Of a stretch of 64,000 bases of DNA, positions 43,018-51,876 are shown one piece after another. The DNA is from SB11 sp964584305 (lineage in GTDB: Bacteria; Bacteroidota; Bacteroidia; UBA8524): contig CAZOZL010000004.1 of NCBI GenBank assembly GCA_964584305.1, forward strand, positions 1 to 64,000, given 5' to 3'. The notes under the pieces were generated by a model. The model worked only from the letters and a program-made list of their open reading frames with translations, did no database searches and had not been told where the DNA came from. The translations under genes and the position numbers were made by a program. The first letter of the stretch is position 1; the number at the start of each line of letters is the position of its first letter.

Positions 43018-43141
43018 AAGCGAGGGGGTTTATTAAAAATTCAAGGAACTACTGTTTAAAAGGCAAAAAGCATTCCAAGAATATGTAAAATTAGCAGTTA
43101 TAATGAAATAAGACATATATTTTTATAGAAAAGTAAAGAAA

Positions 43142-44620
43142 ATGAGCAATAAAAAGGTGAAACGCAGCGATAATTACTCGCTTTGGTACAATAATTTAGT
43201 AAAAAATGCCGATTTGGCAGAGCACAGCGATGTGAAAGGTTGCATGGTGATAAAACCCTATGGATATGCTATTTGGGAAAAAATGCAACAAGAATTAGAC
43301 AGAAGGTTTAAAGAAACGGGACACGTAAATGCGTATTTCCCGCTGTTTGTACCCAAAAGTTTTTTAGAAAAAGAAGAAGGACACGCCGAAGGCTTTGCAA
43401 AAGAATGTGCCGTGGTAACACATTATCGACTAAAAGCAGACCCTGATAATAAAGGCAAGCTGATAGTAGATAAAGACAGTAAACTTGAAGAAGAACTAAT
43501 AGTGCGCCCCACAAGCGAGGCTATTATTTGGAATACTTATAAAGGGTGGATACAAAGCTATCGTGATTTACCCCTGTTGATAAACCAATGGGCAAATGTA
43601 GTGCGCTGGGAAATGCGTACTCGCTTGTTTTTGCGAACAACAGAATTTTTGTGGCAAGAAGGGCATACCGCACACGCCACCGCCGATGAGGCAATAGCCG
43701 AAACAAAACAAATGTTAGAGGTATATGCCGATTTTGCCGAAAAAATGTTGGCAATACCTGTAATAAAAGGCATAAAAACCGAAAATGAACGTTTTGCAGG
43801 AGCATTAGATACTTATTGCATTGAAGGTTTAATGCAAGATGGTAAAGCCCTACAAATGGGAACATCACACTTTTTGGGACAAAACTTTGCAAAGGCTTTT
43901 GATGTGAAGTTTGCCGATAAAAGCGGGAAATTAGACCATGTTTGGGCAACATCGTGGGGGGTGAGTACCCGCCTAATGGGCGCATTGATAATGGCGCATA
44001 GTGATGACGATGGGCTAATATTGCCTCCAAAGTTAGCCCCCTACCAAGTGGTGATAATACCCATATACCGTAGTGATGATGAGTTTGACTTGGTAAATAT
44101 AAAAGCACTTGAGGTAAAGAAAACCCTTGAAGCAAAAGGAATTTCAGTGAAATACGACAATCGTGATACCCACAAACCAGGGTATAAATTTAATGAGTAT
44201 GAACTAAAAGGAGTACCCGTGCGTATAGCCATAGGCCCAAGAGATGTGAAGAATAACACCGTAGAAGTTGCCCGCCGCGATACTAAAGAGAAAGACTTTT
44301 TAAGTGTAATAAACTTAGAAGATAAAATTACTCATCTGTTAGAAAACATCCAAAATAATATATACCAAAAGGCATTAGACTATAGAGAGGCAAACGTACA
44401 TATTGCCGATACTTGGGATGAGTTTAAAAATACTATAGAAAACAAAGGCGGTTTTGTATCAGCACACTGGGATGGCACAGGCGAAACCGAAGAAAAAATA
44501 AAAAAGCTAACTAAGGCAACTATACGCTGCATACCCCTAAACAACAAATTGGAAGATGGGAAATGTATTTTAACAGACAAACCTTCTACCCAAAGGGTGC
44601 TATTTGCTAAGGCGTATTAA
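43142..44620 (+). CDS. proS: Prolyl-tRNA synthetase, short form
   Basis: A 492-residue class II aminoacyl-tRNA synthetase. It has the archaeal/eukaryote-like ProS layout, without the editing insertion of the long bacterial form: motif 1 near GCMVIKPYGYAIWE, motif 2 around RPTSEAIIWNTYKGW and RWEMRTRLFLRTTEFLWQEG, motif 3 near STRLMGALIMAHSDDDG. The anticodon-binding domain (QVVIIPIYRSDDEFDLVNIK) and the C-terminal domain follow. A strong bidirectional terminator at 44740-44775 lies downstream. Confidence 0.96.
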   Translation: MSNKKVKRSDNYSLWYNNLVKNADLAEHSDVKGCMVIKPYGYAIWEKMQQELDRRFKETGHVNAYFPLFVPKSFLEKEEGHAEGFAKECAVVTHYRLKADPDNKGKLIVDKDSKLEEELIVRPTSEAIIWNTYKGWIQSYRDLPLLINQWANVVRWEMRTRLFLRTTEFLWQEGHTAHATADEAIAETKQMLEVYADFAEKMLAIPVIKGIKTENERFAGALDTYCIEGLMQDGKALQMGTSHFLGQNFAKAFDVKFADKSGKLDHVWATSWGVSTRLMGALIMAHSDDDGLILPPKLAPYQVVIIPIYRSDDEFDLVNIKALEVKKTLEAKGISVKYDNRDTHKPGYKFNEYELKGVPVRIAIGPRDVKNNTVEVARRDTKEKDFLSVINLEDKITHLLENIQNNIYQKALDYREANVHIADTWDEFKNTIENKGGFVSAHWDGTGETEEKIKKLTKATIRCIPLNNKLEDGKCILTDKPSTQRVLFAKAY

Positions 44621-44739
44621 AATAACAGGGCTTGGATATAAAGAACGCTCTATACTATAAAAATTTGATTAATAGGTGATTATAGCTAAAAGTAGAAGAT
44701 TTTACTCTGCTAAATAGAACATTGCATTAGTACAGTAAG

Positions 44740-44775
44740 CCAAAAAACCACCCTAAAGTTAGGGTGGTTTTTTGG
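44740..44775. terminator. Bidirectional terminator between proS and the tRNA gene
   Basis: Perfect 17-base arms (CCAAAAAACCACCCTAA and its complement) with a two-base loop and A/T runs on both sides, so it can stop transcription from proS and from the tRNA on the other strand. Confidence 0.9.
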
Positions 44776-44779
44776 TTTG

Positions 44780-44853
44780 TGGGCCCACCTGGGCTCGAAC
44801 CAGGGACCACCTGATTATGAGTCAGGTGCTCTAACCAACTGAGCTATAGGCCC
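44780..44853 (-). tRNA. tRNA with CAU anticodon (probably Ile2, possibly elongator Met)
   Basis: A 74-base cloverleaf on the minus strand. The acceptor stem is GGGCCTA / TGGGCCC with one G-U pair, the D-arm has AGTTGGTTA, the anticodon loop is CTCATAA (anticodon CAT), and the T-loop is TTCGAGC. Positions C4-G69 and C5-G68 are those that favour tRNA-Ile2, in which TilS turns C34 into lysidine; the elongator Met tRNA of Escherichia coli differs there. CCA is not encoded: the bases after the discriminator A read CAAA. Confidence 0.9.
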
Positions 44854-45028
44854 GATATTTTAACACATTAGTTTAAAATAAAAGGACGGCAAAGGTAAGG
44901 AATCTGTTTTTAATTTATAAGAGAAATATGAGACAAATTTAGAGGCTATAAAAACCATTATTTTCCACCTTGGCTATGGGTGAAGAGTAAGTTAATTCCT
45001 CCGCTCATTGTACGCAGCATTATAGCCT

Positions 45029-45152
45029 TTGTTAAAACCTGCCGCAATTCATAACCTTAGCAAAACCTTTATGAATAGAATTAGGCGTTTATGCCTATTT
45101 GGTTATTTTAATAACAAGCCTGTGCGGCTGTTACCCTCCTTGCAACGGTCTT
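45029..45152 (+). repeat. Dispersed intergenic repeat copy
   Basis: Contains AACCTGCCGCAATTCATAAC, the core palindrome in degraded form (TAGGCGTTTATGCCTA) and a terminal CTTGCAACGGTCTT at 45139-45152 that matches the inverted ends of the element at 37535-37906. Nothing else is seen in the gap 44854-45245 except a promoter. Confidence 0.7.
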
Positions 45153-45216
45153 TTGCTACTGCTGTTTAGATGTTTTTCTACTCTATACTATACTTTTTTG
45201 TGGAAAGTACTTGTAG

Positions 45217-45224
45217 TAACTTTG
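45217..45224 (+). promoter_or_regulatory. Promoter -7 box of the cytochrome c gene
   Basis: TAACTTTG, a perfect TAnnTTTG, with TTTG at 45197-45200 as a possible -33 element (16-base spacer), about 20 bases before the ATG. Confidence 0.5.
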
Positions 45225-45245
45225 TAGTTAAAAATATACACTGCT

Positions 45246-45617
45246 ATGAAGAATATACTTTTTGCATTTGTTTTTACTGTAATTTTTATCGCTTCGTGTG
45301 GCGATGCTAAAAAACCCACCACCACCTTAACCCACCAAGCTAAAAAAACTAAATCCAAAAAAGAAATCCCTGCTGATATACAAGTATTATTAAAAAAGCA
45401 TACCTGCATTACTTGCCATAAAGCAGATAAAAAACTGATAGGACCTGCCTATAAAGATATTACCATGCGCAACTATGCCAACGAAGCTATTGTAAACCTT
45501 ATATACAACCCAAAACCTGAAAACTGGGAAGGTTACCCGCCTATGTTAGCCCTAAAAGATGTACCACAAGAGGATGCTTTAAAAATTGCGATATGGATTA
45601 ATAGCCTAAACGATTAG
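45246..45617 (+). CDS. Monohaem c-type cytochrome lipoprotein
   Basis: A 123-residue envelope protein. The signal FAFVFTVIFIASC is a lipobox (Cys18). A polar Lys-rich linker leads to the haem motif CITCH near residue 57, followed by LIGPAYKDI, typical of small class I cytochromes, with the Met ligand in PPMLAL. It could pass electrons to the cbb3 oxidase encoded at 58-61 kb, but nothing in the local context shows this. Confidence 0.88.
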   Translation: MKNILFAFVFTVIFIASCGDAKKPTTTLTHQAKKTKSKKEIPADIQVLLKKHTCITCHKADKKLIGPAYKDITMRNYANEAIVNLIYNPKPENWEGYPPMLALKDVPQEDALKIAIWINSLND

Positions 45618-45623
45618 TATAAT

Positions 45624-46556
45624 TTAGCCCTGCTTTTCCAACATTTCGTACAATGCTCCTTCTTTTAAAGCATAGGCAGAACAATACATTTGTTTTATTT
45701 GATAGGTAGAAAGTACATACTTTATTAAACAGCTTGAAACCACCATCATCTCAACTCTATAATCAGCCAGCCCAGCCATTTTAAGCCTATCATTGTAGGT
45801 TGAGTGCAAAAGTTCTTGATGGATAGACTTATACTGCAGCAAAGAAATTTCGCACCATGTTTCACCATTCTGCATCAAAGTGGTATTAAACCTATCGTTA
45901 ATCAACTCGCAAATACTATCAAATGAACCTGCCGAGCCTATTAGTTTTGTTACCAAATGTTGTTGCAAGGCTTCTTTAAGAGAAAATAGCCTTTTGTCTA
46001 AAAAGTGGTTTATCTCATTTATTTCATTTTTAGCAATAGGTTCAGTTTTGTGAAACATCTCTACCAATCGGGCAGCACCAATATCAAAACTTGCTTTCCA
46101 AAGTATAGCCTCTTTATTACCAATAATAAACTCAACACTCCCGCCGCCTATATCCATAGTAAGCACGTTCTCGTTTTTTAAAGGAAAAGCCTGCTGTACG
46201 CCCTTAAATATCAGTTCAGCCTCACGATTACCGTCAATAACAGACAGCTTTATACCCGTTTCATTAAATACAGCATTCTCAAACTCAATACCATTGTTTG
46301 CCGAGCGTGTTGCCGATGTGGCAAATGCTTGCAGATAGTTTACATTTAGTTCTTTTATTTTTTGCGAGAAATATTTTAATGCCTCCACGCCCCGCTTAAA
46401 AGCATCAGGATGAATAATTTTTTTGTTAATTCCACCTTGTCCTAATTTTACAGGAAACTGTTTTTTATACAGAATGTTGTACGATGTACTGCTTAGTTCA
46501 GCTATTAATAGGTGAAAGGTATTAGTGCCACAATCTATAACTGCCAGTTTTTGCAT
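45624..46556 (-). CDS. ppx: Ppx/GppA-family exopolyphosphatase
   Basis: A 310-residue protein with the ASKHA fold. The phosphate-1 motif is AVIDCGTNTFHLLIAEL at the N-terminus, and the phosphate-2 motif is LTMDIGGGSVEFIIGN near residue 135. This short form lacks the C-terminal HD-type domain of the long Ppx. It degrades polyphosphate or pppGpp; which one is not decided by sequence. It is 14 bases downstream of the EnvC-like gene and may be in the same operon. Confidence 0.92.
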   Translation of the reverse strand: MQKLAVIDCGTNTFHLLIAELSSTSYNILYKKQFPVKLGQGGINKKIIHPDAFKRGVEALKYFSQKIKELNVNYLQAFATSATRSANNGIEFENAVFNETGIKLSVIDGNREAELIFKGVQQAFPLKNENVLTMDIGGGSVEFIIGNKEAILWKASFDIGAARLVEMFHKTEPIAKNEINEINHFLDKRLFSLKEALQQHLVTKLIGSAGSFDSICELINDRFNTTLMQNGETWCEISLLQYKSIHQELLHSTYNDRLKMAGLADYRVEMMVVSSCLIKYVLSTYQIKQMYCSAYALKEGALYEMLEKQG

Positions 46557-46570
46557 TACCTGTTGTGTGC

Positions 46571-47791
46571 TTATTTAGCCAACCAATGTTGGGGGTTTAA
46601 GGTGTTACTATTTTTCCATACCTCAAAGTGCAGTATGGTTTTGCCTTCAGCATCATCGGTATGTATCACGCCTAAATCGTCTAAGGCTTTTATTTTATCC
46701 CCTCTGTTTACTAAAACTTGGTCTAAGTGTGCATATACAGTAAAGTAGTTGCCATGTTTTACCATAACAGCCTTTTGCATCCCAGGTATGGAAAACACAG
46801 CGCGTACTTCCCCTGCCATTACACTGCGTGCAATAGAGCTTCGCACTGTGGCTATATCTACCCCATTATTTACTATGGTTATCCCTTTTAACTCGGGGTG
46901 AGCGTATGTTCCAAATCTACGCATTATTATACCCCGCTTTACTGGCCACGGTAGTTTGCGCTTATTACGTCCAAATTCTTTTGACAGTGCCGCTGCCTCA
47001 GGCGTAAGTGCTATTTCACCTTTTTTGGCTTTTTTCCCTCCTTTTCTCTTTCTTGCCCTTGCTATCTCTTCACGAATTAGCTTGCGTATTCTATTATCAA
47101 GATTTTTTGCCGATTGTTTCTGATATTTTAAGTCGTTTTTTAGGGTAGTTTCTTTCTTTTTTAAGTTTTTAACAAGCCGCTGGTTCTCATTTTTATCTCC
47201 CCTCAGCTCGCCTCGCTCTTTTTCTTTTTGGGTTAATAAATCACTTTTATATATTTTTATTTTTTTAAGTTGCGTTAGCTGGTGGGTAATGCTATCGCGT
47301 ATTTTCCCTATCAAGTTCACTTGCCGCTCTCTATCTTCTCCAATTTGCTGAACGTATTTAATGCGCTTCACTGCTTGATTAAAATTATCAGAAGCTAAAA
47401 CAAAGGAGGATAAATCACCACTTTCACGCATTTTGTATGAGCGATATATCATATCGGCATACTCATCTTTAAGGCGTTTAAGTTCGTCTCCTAAATTCTC
47501 AACATTAGTGCTTTCACCCTCAATTTGCTTATCAATAGCTGTTATCTCATCAGCCATAGTGCTAATGAGTTCTTCACGCATTTTTATTTGCCGCTCGAGA
47601 AGGTTAAGCTGGCTTAGTGTTTTTTTCTTTTTAGAGCGAGTTTGTGCAAGTATCTTTTTAGTAAGGCGAATTTCTTTTTGTTTTTGTTTTCGTTTACGCT
47701 CAAGCTGTTTACGGGTTTGCCCCTCGGAGAGTTGAGGGAGCAACACCAAAAAAAGGGCTAACAGCAGTATAAAAATTTTATTTACGCGCAT
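46571..47791 (-). CDS. EnvC-like murein hydrolase activator, degenerate LytM domain
   Basis: A 406-residue exported protein. A signal peptide (IFILLLALFLVLLPQLSEG) is followed by a coiled coil of about 230 residues (KQLERKRKQKQKEIRLTKK to KNLDNRIRKLIREEIA) and a C-terminal LytM/M23 fold. Two zinc-ligand positions are changed: NNGVDIAT has Asn where active enzymes have His, and TILHFEV lacks the first His of the HxH pair. It should therefore activate an amidase rather than cut peptidoglycan, like EnvC. It overlaps the DUF4292 gene by 14 bases. Confidence 0.88.
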   Translation of the reverse strand: MRVNKIFILLLALFLVLLPQLSEGQTRKQLERKRKQKQKEIRLTKKILAQTRSKKKKTLSQLNLLERQIKMREELISTMADEITAIDKQIEGESTNVENLGDELKRLKDEYADMIYRSYKMRESGDLSSFVLASDNFNQAVKRIKYVQQIGEDRERQVNLIGKIRDSITHQLTQLKKIKIYKSDLLTQKEKERGELRGDKNENQRLVKNLKKKETTLKNDLKYQKQSAKNLDNRIRKLIREEIARARKRKGGKKAKKGEIALTPEAAALSKEFGRNKRKLPWPVKRGIIMRRFGTYAHPELKGITIVNNGVDIATVRSSIARSVMAGEVRAVFSIPGMQKAVMVKHGNYFTVYAHLDQVLVNRGDKIKALDDLGVIHTDDAEGKTILHFEVWKNSNTLNPQHWLAK

Positions 47792-48584
47792 ACTTAGCCG
47801 GAATTTTGAACGGCCAATTTTTTACTTCTTCAGTGCTAATATCGGAATATTTTAGTGTTGTTGTAATTTTATTATTGTGAGTAGCTGCTACAACCTTTGC
47901 AAACTGGGGTATTAGCCTGTTGTTTATTGATGTAAAGTCTTTATACTCAATATCAATTTTATTTACTGAACCTGTTTGGTCTCCTTTTACAAAAGTGGGT
48001 CTAAAATTCTCGTAATGAAAAATCTCGTTAAACAAATACTGACCAATACGTGTAGTAACAGTGGGGCGAGCATCATTTAATACATACGATGATATGCTTG
48101 CAGTATGCTCTAAAATAGAATTGCCTACCAGTACATCTTGTATTTGATTTATAGTGAGTTTTGTACCCAAATATTGGCTCACAAAATTTATGCTGCGGTT
48201 GGTTACACTTTTATCAAAATAGTTAATAATATGTATAGAATCTTTGGTAATAAGTACCCTACCTACCTCAAAAAACAATGCTGATGCTGATAGCCATATC
48301 TTCTCGCCTTTTTGCATTCTGATATTAAGGTTAAAGCTATATTTATTTTTTTTATCACGGTATCCGCAGGCTGCTTTTGCCGAAAAATATTCAAACTCGA
48401 ACCTATTGGCTTTTATTGCCTTAAACACTTGTTTTTTATCCTCTTTATTTACGGCTGAATTATTTATGGCAGCAATAGCCTTTTTCTTACTTCTGCATGA
48501 GGTAAATAGTAGTGCAGGCATAATAAAAAGCACCAGCAAAGGGAGTTGGAAAGCCGTTGTCTTAGTCAAAAAGTTTACCTTCAT
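47778..48584 (-). CDS. DUF4292 lipoprotein
   Basis: A 268-residue lipoprotein, with the signal VLFIMPALLFTSC giving the lipidation Cys. The mature domain has the DUF4292 pattern FEYFSAKAACGYRDKKNKYS, IWLSASALFFEVGRVLITKD and FVSQYLGTKLTINQIQDVLV, related to the LolA/LolB-like fold. That suggests lipoprotein or lipid handling in the envelope, which is inference. It overlaps both neighbours (14 and 23 bases), so translation is coupled with the TPR and EnvC-like genes. Confidence 0.88.
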   Translation of the reverse strand: MKVNFLTKTTAFQLPLLVLFIMPALLFTSCRSKKKAIAAINNSAVNKEDKKQVFKAIKANRFEFEYFSAKAACGYRDKKNKYSFNLNIRMQKGEKIWLSASALFFEVGRVLITKDSIHIINYFDKSVTNRSINFVSQYLGTKLTINQIQDVLVGNSILEHTASISSYVLNDARPTVTTRIGQYLFNEIFHYENFRPTFVKGDQTGSVNKIDIEYKDFTSINNRLIPQFAKVVAATHNNKITTTLKYSDISTEEVKNWPFKIPAKYARK

Positions 48585-50316
48585 TTATCTTTTTTTGTAG
48601 TTGTGCAGAGTCATTACCGTTATCCTTTGCTTTTTTCCAATACTCCAAAGCAGCCTCTTTATTTCCTAACTGATATTCTACATCGCCCATGTGTTCTAAC
48701 AATTCTTTATCATTGGGTTGTGTGTTTAATGCTTTTTTAATATAATCTTTAGCATCACTATATCTACCACTTTTATATAAAATCCACCCATAGGTGTCTA
48801 AATAAGCGGGGCTATCGGGCTGTTGTGCTAATGCTTTTTTACTCATGGCTAATGCTTTCTCCAATCGCTGCCCCTGTTCTGATAAGTAGTAGGCATAATT
48901 GTTTAATACATACGCATTTTGCGGGTTTATGTCCAATGCTCCATCAAAGGCTATATAGCACTCTTCATACTCGCCTAAGCGGTAATAGGCATCGCCAGCG
49001 GTGCTGTACAAGCCTACATTCACAAAATCATCGCCAATGCCCAAGTCTATCCCTGCTTGTGCCACTGCTGCCGCTTTTTTGTAGCTTTTTAAGCGATAAG
49101 TAGCTACTGCATTGTAATAGTAAAAAATGACCCTATTGGGAAACAATTCTAACGCATTATCACTCTTTGCTTCAAGTTTTTTGTTATTTCCTGTTTGCTC
49201 ATACGCATTTAGCATTTGCTGCCACACCTTAAAATTATTTTTATTTATGGCTAAGGTTGCTTCGTATTGCTCAATGGCTTTTACAAATTGTTTGTTGCCA
49301 AATAATAAATCAGCATATATAGCGTGTGATTGAGACTGGTTTGGATGAACACGCACCAATATATCTGCCAACTCAAAAACCTGCTTTCTATAGTTTAAAT
49401 TTCTATCGCCCAAAGGAGCAAGAGAAAGTAGTACATTTATTTTTTCTTTTAGCGATACTTCTGCATCCTCAAAGCCTAATTTAAGCTCTTTAATAGTATT
49501 GGTGCTATCGCCTTTTTGGCGGTATAATGCTGAAAGACCAAAATGTGCTTTACCATTTTTGGGTTCGGCAGCCAATATTTTATTAAACAATTCTATTGCC
49601 TTATCGGTATTGCCTACAGTTGAGTATAACTCCGCCAATAGTCCCAAATAAGTTGTATTGTGAGGGGCTAAGGATACTAATTTTTGTATTTCCTCAATTG
49701 CCTTTTCGGGTTTCTTTAAATACAGGTATAAATCTTCTTTTTTTCTGATAATGTTCTCTGAAATGCCAAACTTGGTTTCCATCTTATCTAAAACAGCAAT
49801 AGCTTCTTTTACTTTTTTGCCTAATATTAATTGTTCAACAGCATTTTCGTAATGCACCCGTTTTTTAGGGTTTAATTTTATTAGCTGTTGGTATATTTTT
49901 GCTGCTTCAACATAGCGGCGGTTTTGGCGGTATAGGTTGGCTTTTTCTTCTAAATACCAAGTGTTTTTTGGTGCAAGTTCAATGCTTTTATCAAGCATAG
50001 TAAAGGCTTTTGATTTGCCTTGCGCACCATAGCACAAATAAAGCTGGTAGTACACATCAGCTACCTTATTATTTATTTTAAGGCATTTATTAAACTTGTC
50101 TATTGCTTTATCATAACGCTGCAACAATTTTGCTTTTGTAGCATCAAAAAATAAGTTATCAAAAAATATTTTATCGGCTTCGTTTCTAAATTTATTGCTC
50201 CCTCCATCAATGGTTTTAGCACTTTTACTTGCCGACTTGGAGAAAATACCACAACCCGAAAGTACTGTTGCTGAAAACAGAAAAAGGTAGAGTATATAGG
50301 GTGTAGATAAACGCAA
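48562..50316 (-). CDS. TPR-repeat lipoprotein
   Basis: A 584-residue lipoprotein whose lipobox is in SATVLSGC. The mature part is almost wholly tetratricopeptide repeats, at least ten units (for example AIDKFNKCLKINNKVADVYY, AIELFNKILAAEPKNGKAHF, AYVLNNYAYYLSEQGQ). It should be a scaffold for proteins at the outer membrane. The frame begins with TTG at 50316 and no nearby ATG gives a full signal peptide, so TTG is the likely start. It is in the middle of the envelope operon. Confidence 0.9.
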   Translation of the reverse strand: MRLSTPYILYLFLFSATVLSGCGIFSKSASKSAKTIDGGSNKFRNEADKIFFDNLFFDATKAKLLQRYDKAIDKFNKCLKINNKVADVYYQLYLCYGAQGKSKAFTMLDKSIELAPKNTWYLEEKANLYRQNRRYVEAAKIYQQLIKLNPKKRVHYENAVEQLILGKKVKEAIAVLDKMETKFGISENIIRKKEDLYLYLKKPEKAIEEIQKLVSLAPHNTTYLGLLAELYSTVGNTDKAIELFNKILAAEPKNGKAHFGLSALYRQKGDSTNTIKELKLGFEDAEVSLKEKINVLLSLAPLGDRNLNYRKQVFELADILVRVHPNQSQSHAIYADLLFGNKQFVKAIEQYEATLAINKNNFKVWQQMLNAYEQTGNNKKLEAKSDNALELFPNRVIFYYYNAVATYRLKSYKKAAAVAQAGIDLGIGDDFVNVGLYSTAGDAYYRLGEYEECYIAFDGALDINPQNAYVLNNYAYYLSEQGQRLEKALAMSKKALAQQPDSPAYLDTYGWILYKSGRYSDAKDYIKKALNTQPNDKELLEHMGDVEYQLGNKEAALEYWKKAKDNGNDSAQLQKKINEGKLFD

Positions 50317-50348
50317 AGCGTGTAGGGTTTAAAAGTAAACAGCTAAAA

Positions 50349-51356
50349 CTATTCCATAGTTGAATAATCTCCCATGCTCACGTCATCTTGGCTGCCTGTA
50401 AACGAGGCATAGCTGCCTATCATGCTGTTAACAAGGTTGGCATTTTTTAGTGTAGTATTAGTTTGTACTATTGTATTGGATAGTAGGCTATGCTCTATAA
50501 TACAGTCCTCGCCCAAAGAAACGTGAGGTCCTACTACTGAATTTTTTATAATTACATTTTCGCCAATAAAGCAAGGAGTAATAATTTGTGAATTTTCTAT
50601 TTTTGCGCTTGCAGGTATTGTGTTGTAGTTCTCTTTTTCAATTTCAAGCACCCTTTGGTTGGTATGTACCGTAGCTTTTTTGTTACCACAGTCCAGCCAT
50701 TCGTTTACTTTCCCAGGATGAAACTTCAACCCCTTGTTTTTCATATTCTCAAGGGCATTGGTTAGCTGATATTCGCCTTTGTCTTTAATATCATTATCTA
50801 AAAGGTATTTTATTTCTGCTGATAGGTTATCGCCATCATTAAAATAATACACGCCTATTATAGCTAAGTCTGAAATAAACTCTTGGGGTTTTTCTACAAA
50901 CTCGTTTATATGTCCATCTTCTGCAATTTTCACTACTCCAAACTGCTTAGGATTATCTACTTGGTTTACCCAGATAACACCGTCTTTTCCTGCATCCAAT
51001 TTAAAATCAGCACGAAAAATAGTATCGGCAAATGCAATAATTACATTCCCTCTAAGGCTAGACTCTGCACAATATACTGCGTGTGCAGTACCCAATGCCT
51101 CATCTTGATAAAATATTTTTCCTGTCGCACCAATATTTTTAGCAATTTTTAAAAGTGATTCTTCGGCTACTTTTCCAAAGTTTCTACCCACAACAAAGGC
51201 AACCTCATCAATAGCCTCATTGCACATATCTGCTAAGTCATTTACCAAATGCTCTACAATGGGCTTACCTGCCACAGGAATTAAAGGTTTGGGTGTGGTA
51301 AGGGTGTGGGGTCTCATACGTTTTCCCATTCCTGCCATTGGTACTATAATATTCAT
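50349..51356 (-). CDS. Sugar-nucleotide transferase with left-handed beta-helix
   Basis: A 335-residue cytoplasmic nucleotidyltransferase of the glucose-1-phosphate thymidylyl/uridylyl type. The N-terminal motif is IVPMAGMGKRMRPHTLTTPK with PLIPVAGKPIVEHL; the metal Asp is in VIIAFADTIFRADF. The last 80 residues are hexapeptide-like repeats (IENSQIITPCFIGENVIIKN, VVGPHVSLGEDCIIEHSLLS). It makes an activated sugar; the sugar is not identified. It is close to dut (20 bases) in the operon. Confidence 0.9.
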   Translation of the reverse strand: MNIIVPMAGMGKRMRPHTLTTPKPLIPVAGKPIVEHLVNDLADMCNEAIDEVAFVVGRNFGKVAEESLLKIAKNIGATGKIFYQDEALGTAHAVYCAESSLRGNVIIAFADTIFRADFKLDAGKDGVIWVNQVDNPKQFGVVKIAEDGHINEFVEKPQEFISDLAIIGVYYFNDGDNLSAEIKYLLDNDIKDKGEYQLTNALENMKNKGLKFHPGKVNEWLDCGNKKATVHTNQRVLEIEKENYNTIPASAKIENSQIITPCFIGENVIIKNSVVGPHVSLGEDCIIEHSLLSNTIVQTNTTLKNANLVNSMIGSYASFTGSQDDVSMGDYSTME

Positions 51357-51376
51357 ACTATCTATTTTACTATTTA

Positions 51377-51850
51377 TTATTTAACCCCTGTGCTGCCAAA
51401 ACCACCAGCAGCACGTTGGGTTTCCTCAAGTTCATCTACTTGGTATAATTTAACTGTTTCGTGTTTTGCTATTACTAATTGCGCTATGCGTTCTCCATCA
51501 CTTATAGTAAAACTATTATTAGACAAATTTACGAGCAAAACTTTAATCTCGCCCCTATAATCTGCATCTATGGTTCCAGGGCTATTTAATACTGTAATAC
51601 CATTTTTGTATGCCAAGCCACTGCGTGGGCGCACCTGCGCTTCAGTACCTTGTGGTAGTGCTATGTGTAGTCCCGTGCCTATTAGTTTTCTTTCGAGTGG
51701 TGCTAATATTTCTTGCCCACTTAGGTTAGCCCTTAAATCCATACCCGCAGAGTTTTCTGTTTGGTAGTGGGGGAGGGGGTGTTTAGAATTGTTAACTATT
51801 TTAACTTCGGTTAAAATCATAGGTTGGTTTTGCGCTTGCGAATTTAGCAT
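51377..51850 (-). CDS. dut: dUTP diphosphatase
   Basis: Trimeric dUTPase, 157 residues, cytoplasmic. The five motifs are seen: AGMDLRANL (1), RPRSGLAYKNG (2), GTIDADYRGEIKVLLVNL (3), RIAQLVIA (4) and RAAGGFGSTG (5). The ATG at 51850 gives ten extra residues compared with MILTEVKIVNN at 51820, which is the more usual start. It is part of the envelope operon, a place often seen for this gene in Bacteroidota. Confidence 0.96.
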   Translation of the reverse strand: MLNSQAQNQPMILTEVKIVNNSKHPLPHYQTENSAGMDLRANLSGQEILAPLERKLIGTGLHIALPQGTEAQVRPRSGLAYKNGITVLNSPGTIDADYRGEIKVLLVNLSNNSFTISDGERIAQLVIAKHETVKLYQVDELEETQRAAGGFGSTGVK

Positions 51851-51876
51851 TTTGATTGAAAAATGCCCTACTCCAC

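Noticed and set aside
43524..44135. A 203-residue minus-strand frame opposite proS
   Set aside because: No family features; proS in the other strand is certain.
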